NCBI GenBank assembly: GCA_021442155.1
Contig: CM038221.1
Coordinates: 25,791,906 to 25,855,905, forward strand
Length of the DNA: 64,000 nucleotides
DNA from: Cymbidium sinense
Taxonomy: Eukaryota > Streptophyta > Magnoliopsida > Asparagales > Orchidaceae
Direction of reading: 5' to 3'
Below are positions 47,764 through 59,706 of the stretch, one piece after another (within the stretch, counting starts at the first letter, position 1; each line of letters opens with the position of its first letter). The translations under genes were made by a program, and so were the position numbers. Under the pieces are notes generated by a model. That model was given only the letters and a program-made list of their open reading frames with translations. It was not told the DNA's origin and did not search any database.

Positions 47764-48540
47764 ATATTTTTCAAACGGTTAAGGCAATTTAACCATAAAA
47801 TGAATCTTTTGAAGTGTGCTTTCAGAGTAGTTTTAAGGAAATTCCTTGGGTTTGTTGTCCAACACCATGGAATCAAAATCAATCCGAAGAAGATTAAAGC
47901 AATATTAGAAATGTCACCTCCTAAAAGTCTAACTCAACTCAGATCATTCTAAGGTCAGTTGGCATTTCTAAGATGCTTTATATCTAACCTATCAGAAAGA
48001 TGTCAGCCATTTTTAGCACTTCTTAGGAAGGATGTCAAGTTCAAGTTGGATGACAAGTGCTAGCATGCCTTTGAAGATATCAAACAATACCTGATGATGA
48101 TGCTAGTTCTAGCCACCTTTATCCCGGGTAAGCTTTTAATCCTCTACATTTCTGCATTAAATGACTCCCTTGGCACTGTTGGCCCATGCCAATGACGAAG
48201 GGAAAAAGAATGCACTTTACTACCTCAACCGTCATCTAATCCCTAGCGACAATTATCTGCTCATTGAGAAGCATTGCCTAGCTTTAATCTTTGCATCCCA
48301 AAAGCTGTGGCATTATATAGTTTTCTCATAAGTCAACTTTATTTCTAGAATCAACCCACTGCAATATCTAATGACACGATCGATGCTATCTGAATGATTT
48401 GCATGATGGGCTATAATTTTATCACAGTTTGACATCACTATCATACCCCTCCATGTGGTTAAAAGACAAGCACTCATGAATTTCTTAGCAACAGACCCAC
48501 TTCCTACTGATTCTCCTTAGCGTGATGATCTCCCCGATGA
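47764..48540 (+). pseudogene. pol: E0 RT C-terminal part and first RNase H
   Basis: The RT frame interrupted at 21283 resumes here: FKRLRQFNHKMNLLKCAF, KFLGFVVQHHGI, KINPKKIKAILEM and LTQLRSF (frame 47737-47952), the thumb and connection region of Ty3/gypsy RT. Beyond the stop at 47950, in shifting frames, come FLALLRKD, LYISALNDSLGTV, ENALYYLNRHL, EKHCLALIFA and LSQFDI, the RNase H region attached to RT. RNase H removes the RNA strand during cDNA synthesis. Stops and frameshifts abolish function. Confidence 0.8.
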
Positions 48541-49060
48541 GAAAATCATGAACTTAGGGGATACTAGCATTTTCCATTGGAAGATATATTTTGATGGTGC
48601 AACTTCCTCTTAAAGGGGAGAAGAACCACAATCTACTCTTTCGGGAAAGGCAAGGGTAAGAATTATTCTCTTAACTCTAGACCACGATGATGAGATTTCT
48701 ATACCATCTATTCGATATTTGCACCAACAATGAAGCCAAATATGAGGCAATCATTGTCGGTCAGAAGTTAGCCATTTCAGTGAGCATCTAGAACATCAAC
48801 ATCTTTGGGGATTCCCAACTAATGGTCAACCAAATCTCTGGGTCCTACAAGGTTCTCAAGCCTAGACTCCATCATTACCACAAGTATATAATAGAGTTAT
48901 TGGCCCAAATTTTATAAGTGACCATCTATAAGATACCTTGAGGAGAAAATGCCATAGCATATGCTTTAGCCAAGCTTGTCAAGGAGTTGGAATGTATAGA
49001 AGATGAGTTCATATCACATAGAGGTCCAAAATAGGCAAGTCTTTCCTCTCATTGATACTA
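48540..49060 (+). pseudogene. pol: E0 second (archaeal-type) RNase H
   Basis: After the first RNase H a second RNase H fold begins with HWKIYFDGATSS (catalytic Asp in FDGA, about 48590). It continues with CTNNEAKYEAII (catalytic Glu, about 48728), NIFGDSQLMVNQISGSYKV (catalytic Asp in GDS) and AYALAKL. A second RNase H between the RT-linked one and integrase is characteristic of the Tat lineage (established) and supports the classification. Three motif residues survive, but stops after FDGATSS and elsewhere break the frame. Confidence 0.75.
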
Positions 49061-50345
49061 AACTCACCAAAAAATACTCTCTTGAAGGGGAAGTTTCCAT
49101 TACCAAAAAGGATGAGGATTTGAATTGGAGGTAACCATTTATTGATTACCTAAATAAAGGTAAACTACCTCAAGAGAAGTCATAAGCACATAAGATGAAG
49201 CAAAGGGCACTTTTCTACACCCTCATGGATGGTGTCTTATACTGGTGGTCCTTCGACCATATGTGGTTACATTGTTTAGACAAGCAGGAAGCTCATAAGA
49301 TCATGATTGAGGTGCACTCAGAACTATACGGAGTTCACCAATCTGGTCCTAAGATGAAATCAAGAGATTCAGATACTATTGAATGTTAATGATCATAGAT
49401 AGCATGGATGTAGCTAGGCGATGCCATCAATGTCAAGTACATAGAGTGGTCGTACATCAGCCACCTAATATTCTACATCCAACATTGGCCTCGTGGCTAT
49501 TCGAGTGTTGTGGTACTAACATAGTGGGTCTTATTGATCCTCCTTCTTCCAAGGGTCATCGATTTATCTTAGATACTACTGACCACTTTTCTAAATATGC
49601 AGAGATGATTCTTCTCAAGAGGTCAAAGCTGATGTACTCAATTTTTGAACTATATCATTATAGATCGGTGTCTCACCAATATTATATACTGCGTTCAAGT
49701 GCACCAAAATCAATAATTTTTCCTAGAGATATATCATAGATTGGAGATACTCTACCATCTATTATTTGAGAGTGAATAGTTTAGAAAATGCCTTCAACAA
49801 AACTCTCATCCAAATACTTAAAAAGACACTCGATGATAACAAATAATAATGGCATGAGCATTTAGTTAAAGCTTTGTGGGTCTACCACACCACTTCTAGA
49901 ACTCCAACACAGTCTACTCTTCTCTCTTTAGTGTATGGTTTTGAAGCCATTCTACCATTAGAAGTCTAACTCCCACACTAAGGATAGCTGTGGGTAGCAA
50001 GATCATAATGGAGTAGAATGCTAAGTTACGATTAGAAGAGCTCAAAGTTTGGAAGAGAGATGCTTATCTACATGCCAAAACCTTGAGTTATACAAAACCA
50101 AACTAATTCAAGCTCACAACAAGTTGGTCCACTCTAGAGCTCACAACAAGTTGGTCCACCCTAGAGATTTTCAAGTAAGAGAGCTTATTTTAGTTTTAAG
50201 GTGACCAATTTGTCGCAAGATGGGAGACAAGTTTGAATGCACTTGAAGACCCTTTTGCCATAGATAAAGCATACCAAGGAGGATCATATCTACTTATCAA
50301 CCATAAAGGAGAGCGCCTGATGCTTCCAATCAGTGGGCTCTACTT
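49061..50345 (+). pseudogene. pol: E0 integrase (inactive)
   Basis: The frame at 49195-49389 has MDGVLYWWSFDHMW and EVHSELYGVHQSGPKM (the two His of HHCC). After a frameshift, 49383-49739 has ARRCHQCQVH (the two Cys), HPTLASWLFE, GLIDPPSSKGHRFIL and TTDHFSKYAE (first catalytic Asp). The stretch with the second Asp (FDNG in relatives) is deleted between HYRSVSHQ and the following text; an Asn/Glu/Ala segment (NSLENAFNK) marks the site of the catalytic Glu. [13 protein letters not shown] and, near 50270-50340, YQGGSYLLINHKGERLMLPI close the protein. A 27-bp tandem duplication (about 50113-50166) disrupts the C-terminal part. Confidence 0.8.
50113..50166 (+). repeat. 27-bp tandem duplication in E0 integrase
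   Basis: AGCTCACAACAAGTTGGTCC and the seven bases after it occur twice in a row with one difference (ACTCTAG / ACCCTAG). E2 has a single copy in this region, so the duplication is private to E0. Confidence 0.75.
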
Positions 50346-52750
50346 AAATAAATATTATCCATAATTATGTTTGAAAAATAATTATTATAAATGAAAATTC
50401 CATTTCAAATTCAATCTCTTCAAGTTGAAAGCATTTTTGTCTATGACTCCACCACAACATATTTAGGGTAGGTGTAAGAGAATCCAAGCTGCATCTTATC
50501 CTTCATCTGCATAATACAAACACAAATTACACATAAAATACAAACAAACACATATCTTTTATCTCTGGCTACTTTGAGTTGAGATAATGCCCACAATGAC
50601 CCTCACTCAGTAGTTGTTCTAGGTTGGGTTGATTTATTACTTAGCTAGTGTGTCTCCCAGTGGTATTTTTTTGTTTAGGAAGATGTAAGTCTCCCACACC
50701 TTCCTGGCTTAAGCACTACATACCACGTTTGTTGTAGAGTAGGCCTTAATGATTGGCTACATTCATGTTGACTCTGTTTGAAAAGATGTAAGTCTCCTAT
50801 ATTTTCTTCTTAGATGAGCCTTCATGTACTAGCTAGATTCAGTATATTCGAGGTCTAGGGTGAGTCCCCTAGCAACTCATTTCCTCATAACTACAAGTCT
50901 AGGTCCAGTCCTTCCTCGGGACTCCCCGTTCAATAGCCATCTTGGCTCGAATAGTATTTATCTAGCCGATAATAGAATGTCCCGATGAACATTTCATCTA
51001 TGAAGATGTAAGTTGCCTAGGCCTTCTTCTTAGATTGATCATCACACACCGACGGACACTTTAGGTTGGCTAGTGTTTGCTATGCTGACAGCAACCCGCC
51101 CAGGGGATGACACCACTCATGGCAAATGTAAGTCCTTGTGCTTTCTCCTTGAGTTGGCCACCGTATACCTATAGGCTTTCTTTTATAGGGATCAGGATAA
51201 CACCTAATGACACCTCTCTTGTGGGCAGTTTATTTGGATCAAGTCCTTGTGACCCTATCTAGACACTACTTGGGTTACTACTTGATCCTTGTCCTAGTAA
51301 TCACCCCTGTAGTCAAAAGGTTGTACTGCAAATATGCATACTCTCCCATTGGATTGGTAAATCTGAGACAGGTCTAGGCCGACATAGCCCTTTTCTTAGT
51401 GCAGTCCATCACACACCAATAGGGCCCACATAAACATTTAAATAAACAAAGTATATATTTGCTTGTGGATTAGGAGAACACCCCAATGGTTTTTTAAAGC
51501 ATCTATTTAGGGCAATGTGAACTCCCCATAGAATCTACTTTTTTTTTGTTAGGTAAGATCCCCAGCAGCACTTGCTCAGTAGTCACCTTAGGTTGAGTTT
51601 GATTTGATGCACATCCAACAGTCACCTAGCAGTTATCTCTGCTTTGGAAGATGTAAGTCCTCAACTTTCTTCCTTGCATAGTCATTACACACTGATAGGC
51701 AACCCTTTGGTTGGTTAGTCTCACCCTTCGGTCGGTAGACTACCCATTTGGATCGATGAATCTAAGATAGGTCTAGGCTGACATAGCCCCTTCTCAGTAC
51801 AGTCCATTGCACACCAATAGGGTCCATAAAATCAAATGAAATTAAATTAATTATGTCTACTTTTGAGTTGAGGTAAGATCCCCAACCGCACTCACTTAGT
51901 AGGCACCCTAAATCAGGTTTGATTTGTTATGCATCCAACAGGCCACCCCAGCAGTTGTTCCTACTTTGGAAGATGTAAGTATCTTATGCTTTCTTCCTAG
52001 CACAACCGTTGCATGAAAGGCAACCATTAGGTTGGATAGTCTTACCCCACAGTTAGTAGACTACCCCTTTGGATTGGTAAGTCTAAGATAGACCAAAGCC
52101 CCTGTGGCTCCTTCTTAGTGGGTCTATTGCACATCGATGTGGTCCATAAATCAAATCAAAATTAAATAAAAAAATTTAACCAAGCTCATATCCCATGGGT
52201 ATGCCCTCAAAATAAACAAATTAAATCAAAATAAATTAAATCCAACTTACTCTCCTTAGTGGAGTTAGATCACATTCCTCTCCCCAGTGGAGACCATATC
52301 AAACAAACAAATCAAATCCAAACCAACCTCTCTAGTGGAGTCATGACAAATCAAATCAAAGCAAATTCAATCTTGATCCCCAGTGGACTCAAGCTTATAT
52401 CCCTAGTGAATATGCTCCCAAACCAAATCAAACACAAACTAAACAAAATTAAAATTGAACGATTAAATCACCAAAAATCAAATCAAATCAAAATCAAATT
52501 TTAAATGGTATCCCCAATGGATTTCTCCCAAATAATTCAAATATATTAAATCAAATCTCAATCACAGATTTTCTTTTATGCCCTCATATCAAATCCAATT
52601 TGTGATTCCCATCCTTCTTCATGTCCAATTCTTCTCTCTTGACCTCTTTCTTGATCTACATGCACTAGCCTGAAACACTTGGTATAGATCATTTGTTTAG
52701 AAATTAGATTGGCCTTGTCATCTTTGATAGAATGCTTTATTTGCCTTTGG
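50346..52750 (+). repeat. E0 3' noncoding region with ~300-bp repeats and hairpins
   Basis: It follows the pol stop. Two clear units, 51545-51835 and 51862-52145, share AAGATCCCCAGCMGCACTC, ATCCAACAG..CACC, GGAAGATGTAAGT, TAGACTACCC, GGTCTAGGCTGACAT and the CACCAATAGGG text. More diverged units lie upstream (from 50570 and 51170). Hairpins in each: AGGAAG/CTTCCT (50677-50705), GGAAGA/TCTTCC (51646-51673 and 51968-51997). From 52150 to 52560 it becomes CAAATCAAA-rich with 'CCCCAGTGGA' repeats. It is the + strand equivalent of 27705-30244. The frame at 52259-52504 is not a gene. Confidence 0.75.
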
Positions 52751-53149
52751 TTAAATCATTTTTTTACCTCACTTAGTGAGACCTAAAATTCAATTCATCA
52801 AATTCAATTAGATCATAATCAACTCAAAATCATGAATATTAAATTAAAATCCTTTCTAAGCTATGATTCAATTATGGGCTTGCCAAAATTTTTTCAATCC
52901 AAATCAACTTAATTGATTTCTCATAAATCAATCATTCAATCATCCTCCAAATCAAATCATAATTAATTTCAAATAATCAATTCAAATAATCTGCTCAAAA
53001 AACCCATGATTTAATCTATGGACTTAGCCAAATTTTTCAATCCAAATCAAGCTTAATTGATTTTCTCATGAGTCAATTCAATCTTTCAATCACCATTCCA
53101 AACCAAAATATACAATCACAATCAAGATCAATCAAACCAAAATAAATCC

Positions 53150-54400
53150 AAATCAAACCAAGTTAACTTACTTGACCCAAAATACCTAAATGATCTAAAA
53201 TCCATTCAAACCCAAATCAATTACAATCAAAGCTATAAACCAATTCTAAATCAATATTAAAACCCAACTAAACTCAAATCAAATCTCAATCAAGCCAATT
53301 GATCCATTTAGGCTCACTTGACCCAAAGTGACCTAAAGGGCCCATTTGAGCCAATTTTCAATCTAACCCAAATTGGATTGATTCAAACCAACCAAAACCT
53401 CCTATAATGATTATTTTTCATCCTTGATTGATCAATTGCAATCATTTGGGTCAAACCAAGTCAAATTGGTCATTTGACCAAGCCAACCCACTTAACCTAC
53501 ATGAGCCAAATTAGCCAAATTTCATCCTAAGCTAAATTGATTGAAACCAATGATTCACATTAATCTAAGATCAATCCTTGAACATGACTTGACCATCAAT
53601 TGAGCTAAACCTAACCCAATTGACCATTTGACCCAAGTTGACCCAATTTGACCTAAAAGACCAAATTGGGTCAAACAAGATCTAACCCAATTTTATTACA
53701 ACCAATGGCTCAAGTCCATTTCAAATTGATCATTGAACATGATCAAAGCTTTGATTGAACCCAATTTTGACAAATTAAATCTAATTGACCTATTTAGCCC
53801 AACTTGATCTAAAGGGTCAATTGTGCCTAAATCAAAACCAAATCCAAATTTATTCAAACCAAAGCCTACAATCACCTTCATTTGATCAAATGAACATGAA
53901 CCAAGGCCTAGCCCAATTCAATTTGGCTAATTTGGGCAAATAGGTCAACTTGACCTATTTGACCTATATGAACTCAAATGGGTCAAATCAAAATCCAAGC
54001 AAATTGAACCAAACCAATTGCATCAAAACATTTCAAATACTCATTTGAATTTTACCTAATCTTTAGTTTGACCCAATTTGACTAATTGGTCAACTTGACC
54101 CAACCTAGCCTAATTTGACCTATATGGGTCAAATTGAGCCAAACCCACTCAAACCAAGCCCAAACCCAATGAAATTTGGCATGCCCCATCCTTGGCTCAC
54201 CATGGGTCAGCCCAAATCAAACCCAACTTGATTTGGACCTAGTTTGACCCATTATCCAATGGGTAAAGCCTCCCACATAGGATAAAATCCAAAATTATGG
54301 AGCCAACCACTCCTTTTGCACTTGTCAGGAACCTAAAGCCAAGAATGGACTCATAGCTATGTGGTTGACCTGACCCAAAGGGGTTAGGTCAACCCTTGGT
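53150..54400 (+). promoter_or_regulatory. dense TTGACC/GGTCAA field in E0 3' LTR
   Basis: Especially dense at 53620-53680 and 53930-54130. It is the equivalent of 6735-7760 in L3. Confidence 0.4.
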
Positions 54401-55023
54401 CTAGGGGAGGTGTATTAACCCACCTCCCTTCATTAGAACATCTTAAATGAGATAGAGACCACTCAAGGCAGCCTCCACAAAACTTTATCCAACCAAACTA
54501 AGCAACCTAATAAGATCAATATCCCCTCTGATGGCCTGCGATGGCCGGATGACCAAAAATGGCTAGATGAATCCGTCCATCCATCTCAAGAAAGGAGAGG
54601 GTATACCATCCTCCATTCGATCCAATTTGAGAACTTGAACCCTCAGAGCTGAGCATAGAAAAGTGAACTCCGTGAGCATTTCTCAAGCTTTTCAAGCCTC
54701 CCCATCATCAAAAAAATCTAAACCAAGCATACCCGACACCCCATTCCATCCATCTCCACCAAAACTCAACCCCACTTCAATTAACTCTTCCAACACGTTC
54801 ACCAAGCTCAGGGGAAGTGAAATGAATCTTTGCTTGAGCATTTTGAGCCCAAAAGTACCTCCTAGGCTAACTTTGACAAGGATTGCCATGGTGTTTGGTG
54901 TACAGAGCAATCGGTGGAGAGGCATTGTACCATATTTTCAATAGAACTTCGCCTCATCAAGGTGAAGCTACCTCAGTCGATTTGCTCCCGGTCTTGAGCT
55001 CTGATTTGCATGATTTAAAATAA

Positions 55024-55076
55024 CCAATCTTGTGGTGCCACATAAAAAGCATGCTAAGTTAGCACTCTACGTGGCG
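55024..55076 (+). promoter_or_regulatory. CCAAT and ACGTGGC box in E0 3' LTR
   Basis: CCAATC (55024-55029), TGCCACATAAAAAGCATGC, then TACGTGGC (55069-55076). The order matches L3 (8775-8820) and, reversed, L2 (15168-15205). Confidence 0.4.
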
Positions 55077-56459
55077 ACGACAAGATTAGGCTTAATTATT
55101 CATTTTAATGGCTGAAATTTTAAAAATTATAATAAATTGTACAAAAATCAAAAAATACAAATAAACACTCAATTTAAAGATAATTCAGATAATAATTAAT
55201 TAAAATTATTTTCATTTAGTTTTGAATATTAATTAAGGCTTAATTAGGATTTAAATGTATACTTAATTAGCTTAATTAAGCCTTAATTACTTTGGTAAAT
55301 AATTTCAAACTTTGTGTGTTCATTTAATGGGATGACCTCTCTCTCATGATTTTCTTGGAATTTATTTCCTAGGTAATTAGGGGGATTGATAATTTAAATT
55401 TTAATTACCCCTTAATCAAATGAGTGGTTAATTAACATTCTAATAGTAAAAAAATTAATTAATTAGAGCTCATTAATCACTATTTAATAATGAATGGATG
55501 AGGGATGGGATTTGGACCCCTTTCTTAGTCTCTTTTCCCATGTTCATTTCATTTTAAATAATTAATTAATGTGGAAAGTCACTAAGTGTTGAATTAGGTA
55601 ATTAGATGGTTAAATTAAATCAAATTAAAATACAAATCACATCAAATAATTAACAATGGAATTAAGGGTTCTTCTTTATGTGTTTAATAATATAAAGTCT
55701 CTTTAAGAAAATTATGATTAACCAATAAGTGTGAGAAAATCATAAAAGTACTTAATTAGATTCTTTAATTTAATTAATTATTAATCATGAGCCAAGTTCA
55801 TTGGGTCCTTTAGGAGCATTGCAACTTTACTTTCCTCACATGTTCATATCATTTGTGACTCATGATTAAGTGATTAATTAATTAAAGAAGAATAAGAATG
55901 GGTAATTAAGTGACTAAATTAATGATTCAACTTAATTAATTCATAAAATTCATCTAATTATCTTTTCGTAAACCAATTAAGTTTATCAACATGGGAATGG
56001 GATCGAAATAGCAAGTAATCTCTCCTCTTTAAATCAAATTTAAATTCAAAAATCAAATTAATAAGAAGCCTTAGTTTTCTTTAAACAATTTTATTTAATG
56101 TGATTGTCCTTATGAATTAATTTAGTTGAATGAATCACATGTTTATGTTTGGTTATTCCTTCTCAATTACTTTAAATATTGTATGTCATGTGTCTTCATG
56201 CATTGCTCTATTTAAATATAAATGAATCAAATGGACTTTATTTATGTAAGCTTGCATGTGTTATTTAAGCTAATTATGTGTATAGCTATTATCAGTATTA
56301 AATTCAAATCTATCTTTCAATGTTTATAAATTGATAAAATATGTGGAGTCATGATAGTTATAAATACATATAGGGCTTGCATGTGTTTATAGCTTAGTAA
56401 TATGAATATGAAGCTTTCTTTCTTAGATTCAAATATAGATTTACATAAGTTTGAATATT

Positions 56460-57090
56460 AATATGTATATAGTCTGACATCCCAAGAATATGAGGCTTTA
56501 AGTAGTCCTAGGAGGAAATTTGATTACCTCACTTCCCTGGTTAACAATGACATGTACTTATTTGATTTCATTCTTATGTATTTTGGTGTTAGAATTTAGA
56601 TGGAGTTTTAATTCATATGCATAAATAATTCAATCAAAGAAAATACAATCTTTACATAATTTTCATTCTTGTAATTGTGTATACATTTACATGTATTTAA
56701 GATAGCAAGTGTTTAGTCTGGATATCTCAAGAATATGAAGTTTTAAGTAGCCTCAACGAGGTCATTTGATTACCTTACTTCCTCGGTTAACAATGACACA
56801 TACTTGCTTACATCTTTTAAATATGTGTATGTGTGCTTAATTAAAAGATCAAAAACCCCTTTTATTATTAAAAATACATACATTCATAATCATCTAAGTC
56901 ATTAAAAATACATCACATGTAAATTAGTGTTATCTTCCTTATGATTCATATATAGATTTTTATAGGTTTGAATAATAATGGGTATATAGTCTAGACATCC
57001 CAGGAATACGAGGCTTTAAGTAGCCCCAATGAGGTCATTTGATTACCTCACTTCCCTTGTTTACAATGACACATACTTGTTTGATTCCTT
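56460..57090 (+). repeat. three ~258-bp tandem units in E0 3' LTR
   Basis: Each unit runs TAGTCTGGACATCCC, GAGGCTTTAAGTAG, ACCTCACTTCCCTGGTTAAC. Copies lie near 56470, 56715 and 56990. L2 has two such units, L3 one, the E2 5' LTR one. Confidence 0.8.
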
Positions 57091-57820
57091 CCTATGTATA
57101 TTTGTATTTAGAATTTGGATAGAGCTTTAATTTACATATATAAATAATTCAATCAAGTGAAATACAACTTTCAAACATATGCATCCATTATCATTTAAGT
57201 GTGCCAAAAAATGTTGCATGTTTAGATACATTAAGGATTGCATCATATGCATGATATAAGTAATGGTAAGGAATGATCTAACAAATTCTATGAGATAGTA
57301 ATTTAATTATATTAATCTTAAGATGCCTTTCATATTGAATAGAATTACTTAAGGTTCATCTAAACTTATGATTAATGTAAAATATTAATAAGCCATTCAC
57401 TAAAGGGAACTAAGTTATTAAAATATGCTTTAGAAAATGGTTTAAGGTAGGCATAAAGGAGGGCAATCCTATTTCCTCTCTTTATAATACTTAGATGTTA
57501 AGTGTAAACCAAATAAAACTAAGTGCAACATAAACTACAATTCACAAATCAACTAAACAACTTGAAATGAAATCAACCTTCATGGTTAACTTAAATAATT
57601 TCTAAAATTTAGACAAATTACAACTCTAATGCTTAGTAAGACACATTACACAAAGCCTAACACACACATTAGAATTAAGCCACCTCTTCTAGTCCTAAGT
57701 TAGGTCGGTGTATTTGGATGTATATTTTATTTTTTTATGTAATATTTTAGACTGGATGTTAGGATGTTGTTTCATAAACTGTATGTTAGGCTGTGATTAG
57801 GCTAATCATATTTTCTACAA

Positions 57821-57899
57821 GAGATTATGCTTAAGGGGTTGCTTAAAAATAAATATAAATGCTCTCTTTATAAGTTGCTTAAACCCCTAAGCATAATCT
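57821..57899. repeat. conserved inverted repeat in E0 3' LTR
   Basis: Arms GAGATTATGCTTAAGGGGTT (57821-57840) and AACCCCTAAGCATAATCT (57882-57899), about 41-nt loop. Confidence 0.7.
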
Positions 57900-59579
57900 A
57901 AGTCCAAATTATAAAATGAACTGATTGGGATTGTATATATGTTTAGCTAACCTTTATTTTACATGTGTAGTTAGATTTACTTTCTCCCTATTAAATGTAA
58001 TTTTGAAATAAGAATTAGGATTACTGCTATGGGGATTAGGATGAGCAGTGGCTAGAAGGCTTAATTCTGGGATGCCCATGATGCCTTTAGAGCACAATCA
58101 AATTGAAAAGAAAGAGAAAGAAGATATAAAGAAATGAAGAATGAAGACCCTCATAGTGTGTATTCATTCCAATTATAAAATTATTCTTTTATATTCTAGG
58201 TTGTATAAGGGTAGAGCTCAGCTACCCATCTTTTCTCTTTTTAGGATGTACGGTAGCACCCGACCACACCGGCCTCTTATTTTTTTACAGTCTATAAATT
58301 TGATTGATGATTTTCTTAGATTGAGCAATAGGATTACATCATTTTCATAGTTTTTTAATATTTGATGTTTTAATGTGTGGCCTAAATACGATAGGCTCTT
58401 AGGATAAAATAAATTTTCTACCCAAATAATAACTCATAATTAAATTTTTAATCAGATCATAACCTCACCATAAAGCCTAGGTTATAATCAAGATAATTAA
58501 AAGGTTTAGCAACCCCTTAGTATGTTGTACTCTGTCCTTACACTATAGGGACCACTTGACCCATGAGAGCAACCCCTCTGATAGAGCCTCACCCTATCTC
58601 TTTTGATTTGGCCAATAACCTATTTCATCATGCATTTAAGCATAAAGAAATCCTAAAGCCTTTGTTCAATTGAATGAGTCAAAATGAAATAAAATTTGTA
58701 AATATTTTGCATTTGTAGATTAAGTCATATGCTCATACCACTCATGCTCTACTCTCTTAGAGAGTAGGTTTATGACTTTAGTCTCTACCAAATTAAATAA
58801 TAATTCTAGCCATCTTGTAATTACATAAGACTAGATCACATAGTTTTGAATCGTAGGAGGTGTTAGCTAGAAACCACTCCAGGTGGTTGTAAGTCCAAAA
58901 GAGTTGGACAGTTTATTCTCCCTTATGGAAGTAAACCATTATGTCCCCTTTCACATAGATTTAGGTCATGCTTTAACTTACGTTAAAGCTCATTAGATTT
59001 AGGATTAGAGGTTATTAGTATTTTTGGGCTACAAGCATAAATCCTCACTTCTTAAGTATTTTCATAATCTTGTGTTGACGGATTATAAGCCCTAGCAATC
59101 TAATAAAATTTCAACTCAAATAAATAAACTTTTTCATTTTCAAATACATAAAGCCCGACCATATGATAGATTGGAATTCTCACTAGGTCACCTAGTATCA
59201 TGAGTATTCCCTACTTATCTTTCTTTGGCTTCTAAAATAAGTCTTTCCACTTGATCTATCCCACTTGATTTTTCAAATATAACCAAAGTCTAACCTTGAA
59301 ATATTTAGAGATAATAATTGCTTTATTCGAGTGTATTCTTAAAGAATTCACATTCCTTAGGATGTAATTAACTATGGAGGCTTTCCTCCTTAGGGAACTT
59401 GAGAACCTAGCTTAATATAAATCTTGCTTTACTTTTTCATGTAAAGTGGGAGAAATATCTCTAGTATATTCGAAGAACTATCATGCCTTAGGAGTCCTTA
59501 TTAGGTGATTAATTCCATTGTCGGGTGATGTCTCTATCTTTCAAGATATAATATCATACCTTAATGTCATACCTAAGCT

Positions 59580-59706
59580 TTGTGAGTCTTCTAGGCTTAA
59601 GCTCGGTGTCCTCCTAACCACTACAAGTGTCTTAACTCTAAGTGCAAAAATCCTTAGTGCCTAGATCAAGATCCTAGGTCTAAGAGAGTGGATGTCAACC
59701 TCACTA
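59580..59706 (-). repeat. E3 LTR fragment (first ~130 bp of a minus-strand LTR)
   Basis: On + it reads GTGTCCTCCTAACCACTACA, AAGTGTCTTAACTCTAAG...AAGTGGGGTCAATA, matching the ends of L2 (about 18480-18653) and the E2 LTRs. The LTR terminus is at 59706 (GGTCAATA for GGTCAACA). The rest of this LTR is missing; the break meets the E0 3' LTR at about 59575. Confidence 0.7.

Larger units (their letters stand above)
1839..59575 (+). mobile_element. E0: oldest Ty3/gypsy (Tat/Ogre-like) element, split by nested insertions
   Basis: The pieces 1839-2999, 18654-21283 and 47764-59575 read in order as gag C-terminal part, protease, RT, RNase H, integrase, 3' noncoding region and 3' LTR, about 15.6 kb in all. 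Two joins support one split element. Gag-protease spacer text breaks at 2999 and resumes at 18654 at the homologous point in E2. The RT frame breaks at 21283 and resumes at 47764 at the next RT residues. Two successive RNase H regions are diagnostic of the Tat lineage. The 5' LTR and start of gag lie left of the window or are lost. Many stops and frameshifts show that it is long dead. Confidence 0.85.
52751..59575 (+). repeat. E0 3' LTR, worn and truncated at both ends
   Basis: From about 52760 the text matches L3 in the same orientation: ~180-bp-type units (to about 53150), TTGACC field (53150-54400), CCAAT/GC-richer box (about 54960-55080), ~260-bp tandem units (56460-57090), inverted repeat (57821-57899), GAA tract (58105-58145), TATAAGG (58204-58210), then the outer region. 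The first ~450 bp, with TGTTGACC, are missing or unrecognisable, and the last ~110 bp are replaced at about 59575 by E3. It is the most diverged LTR here, as expected of the oldest element. The frames at 54663-54944 and 54692-54925 lie in LTR text and match no family. Confidence 0.7.

Noticed and set aside
54663..54944. 93-codon + strand frame (with a 77-codon minus-strand frame over it) as a host gene
   Set aside because: It lies inside the E0 3' LTR between the TTGACC field and the CCAAT box. Overlapping frames on both strands and no known motif point to chance.
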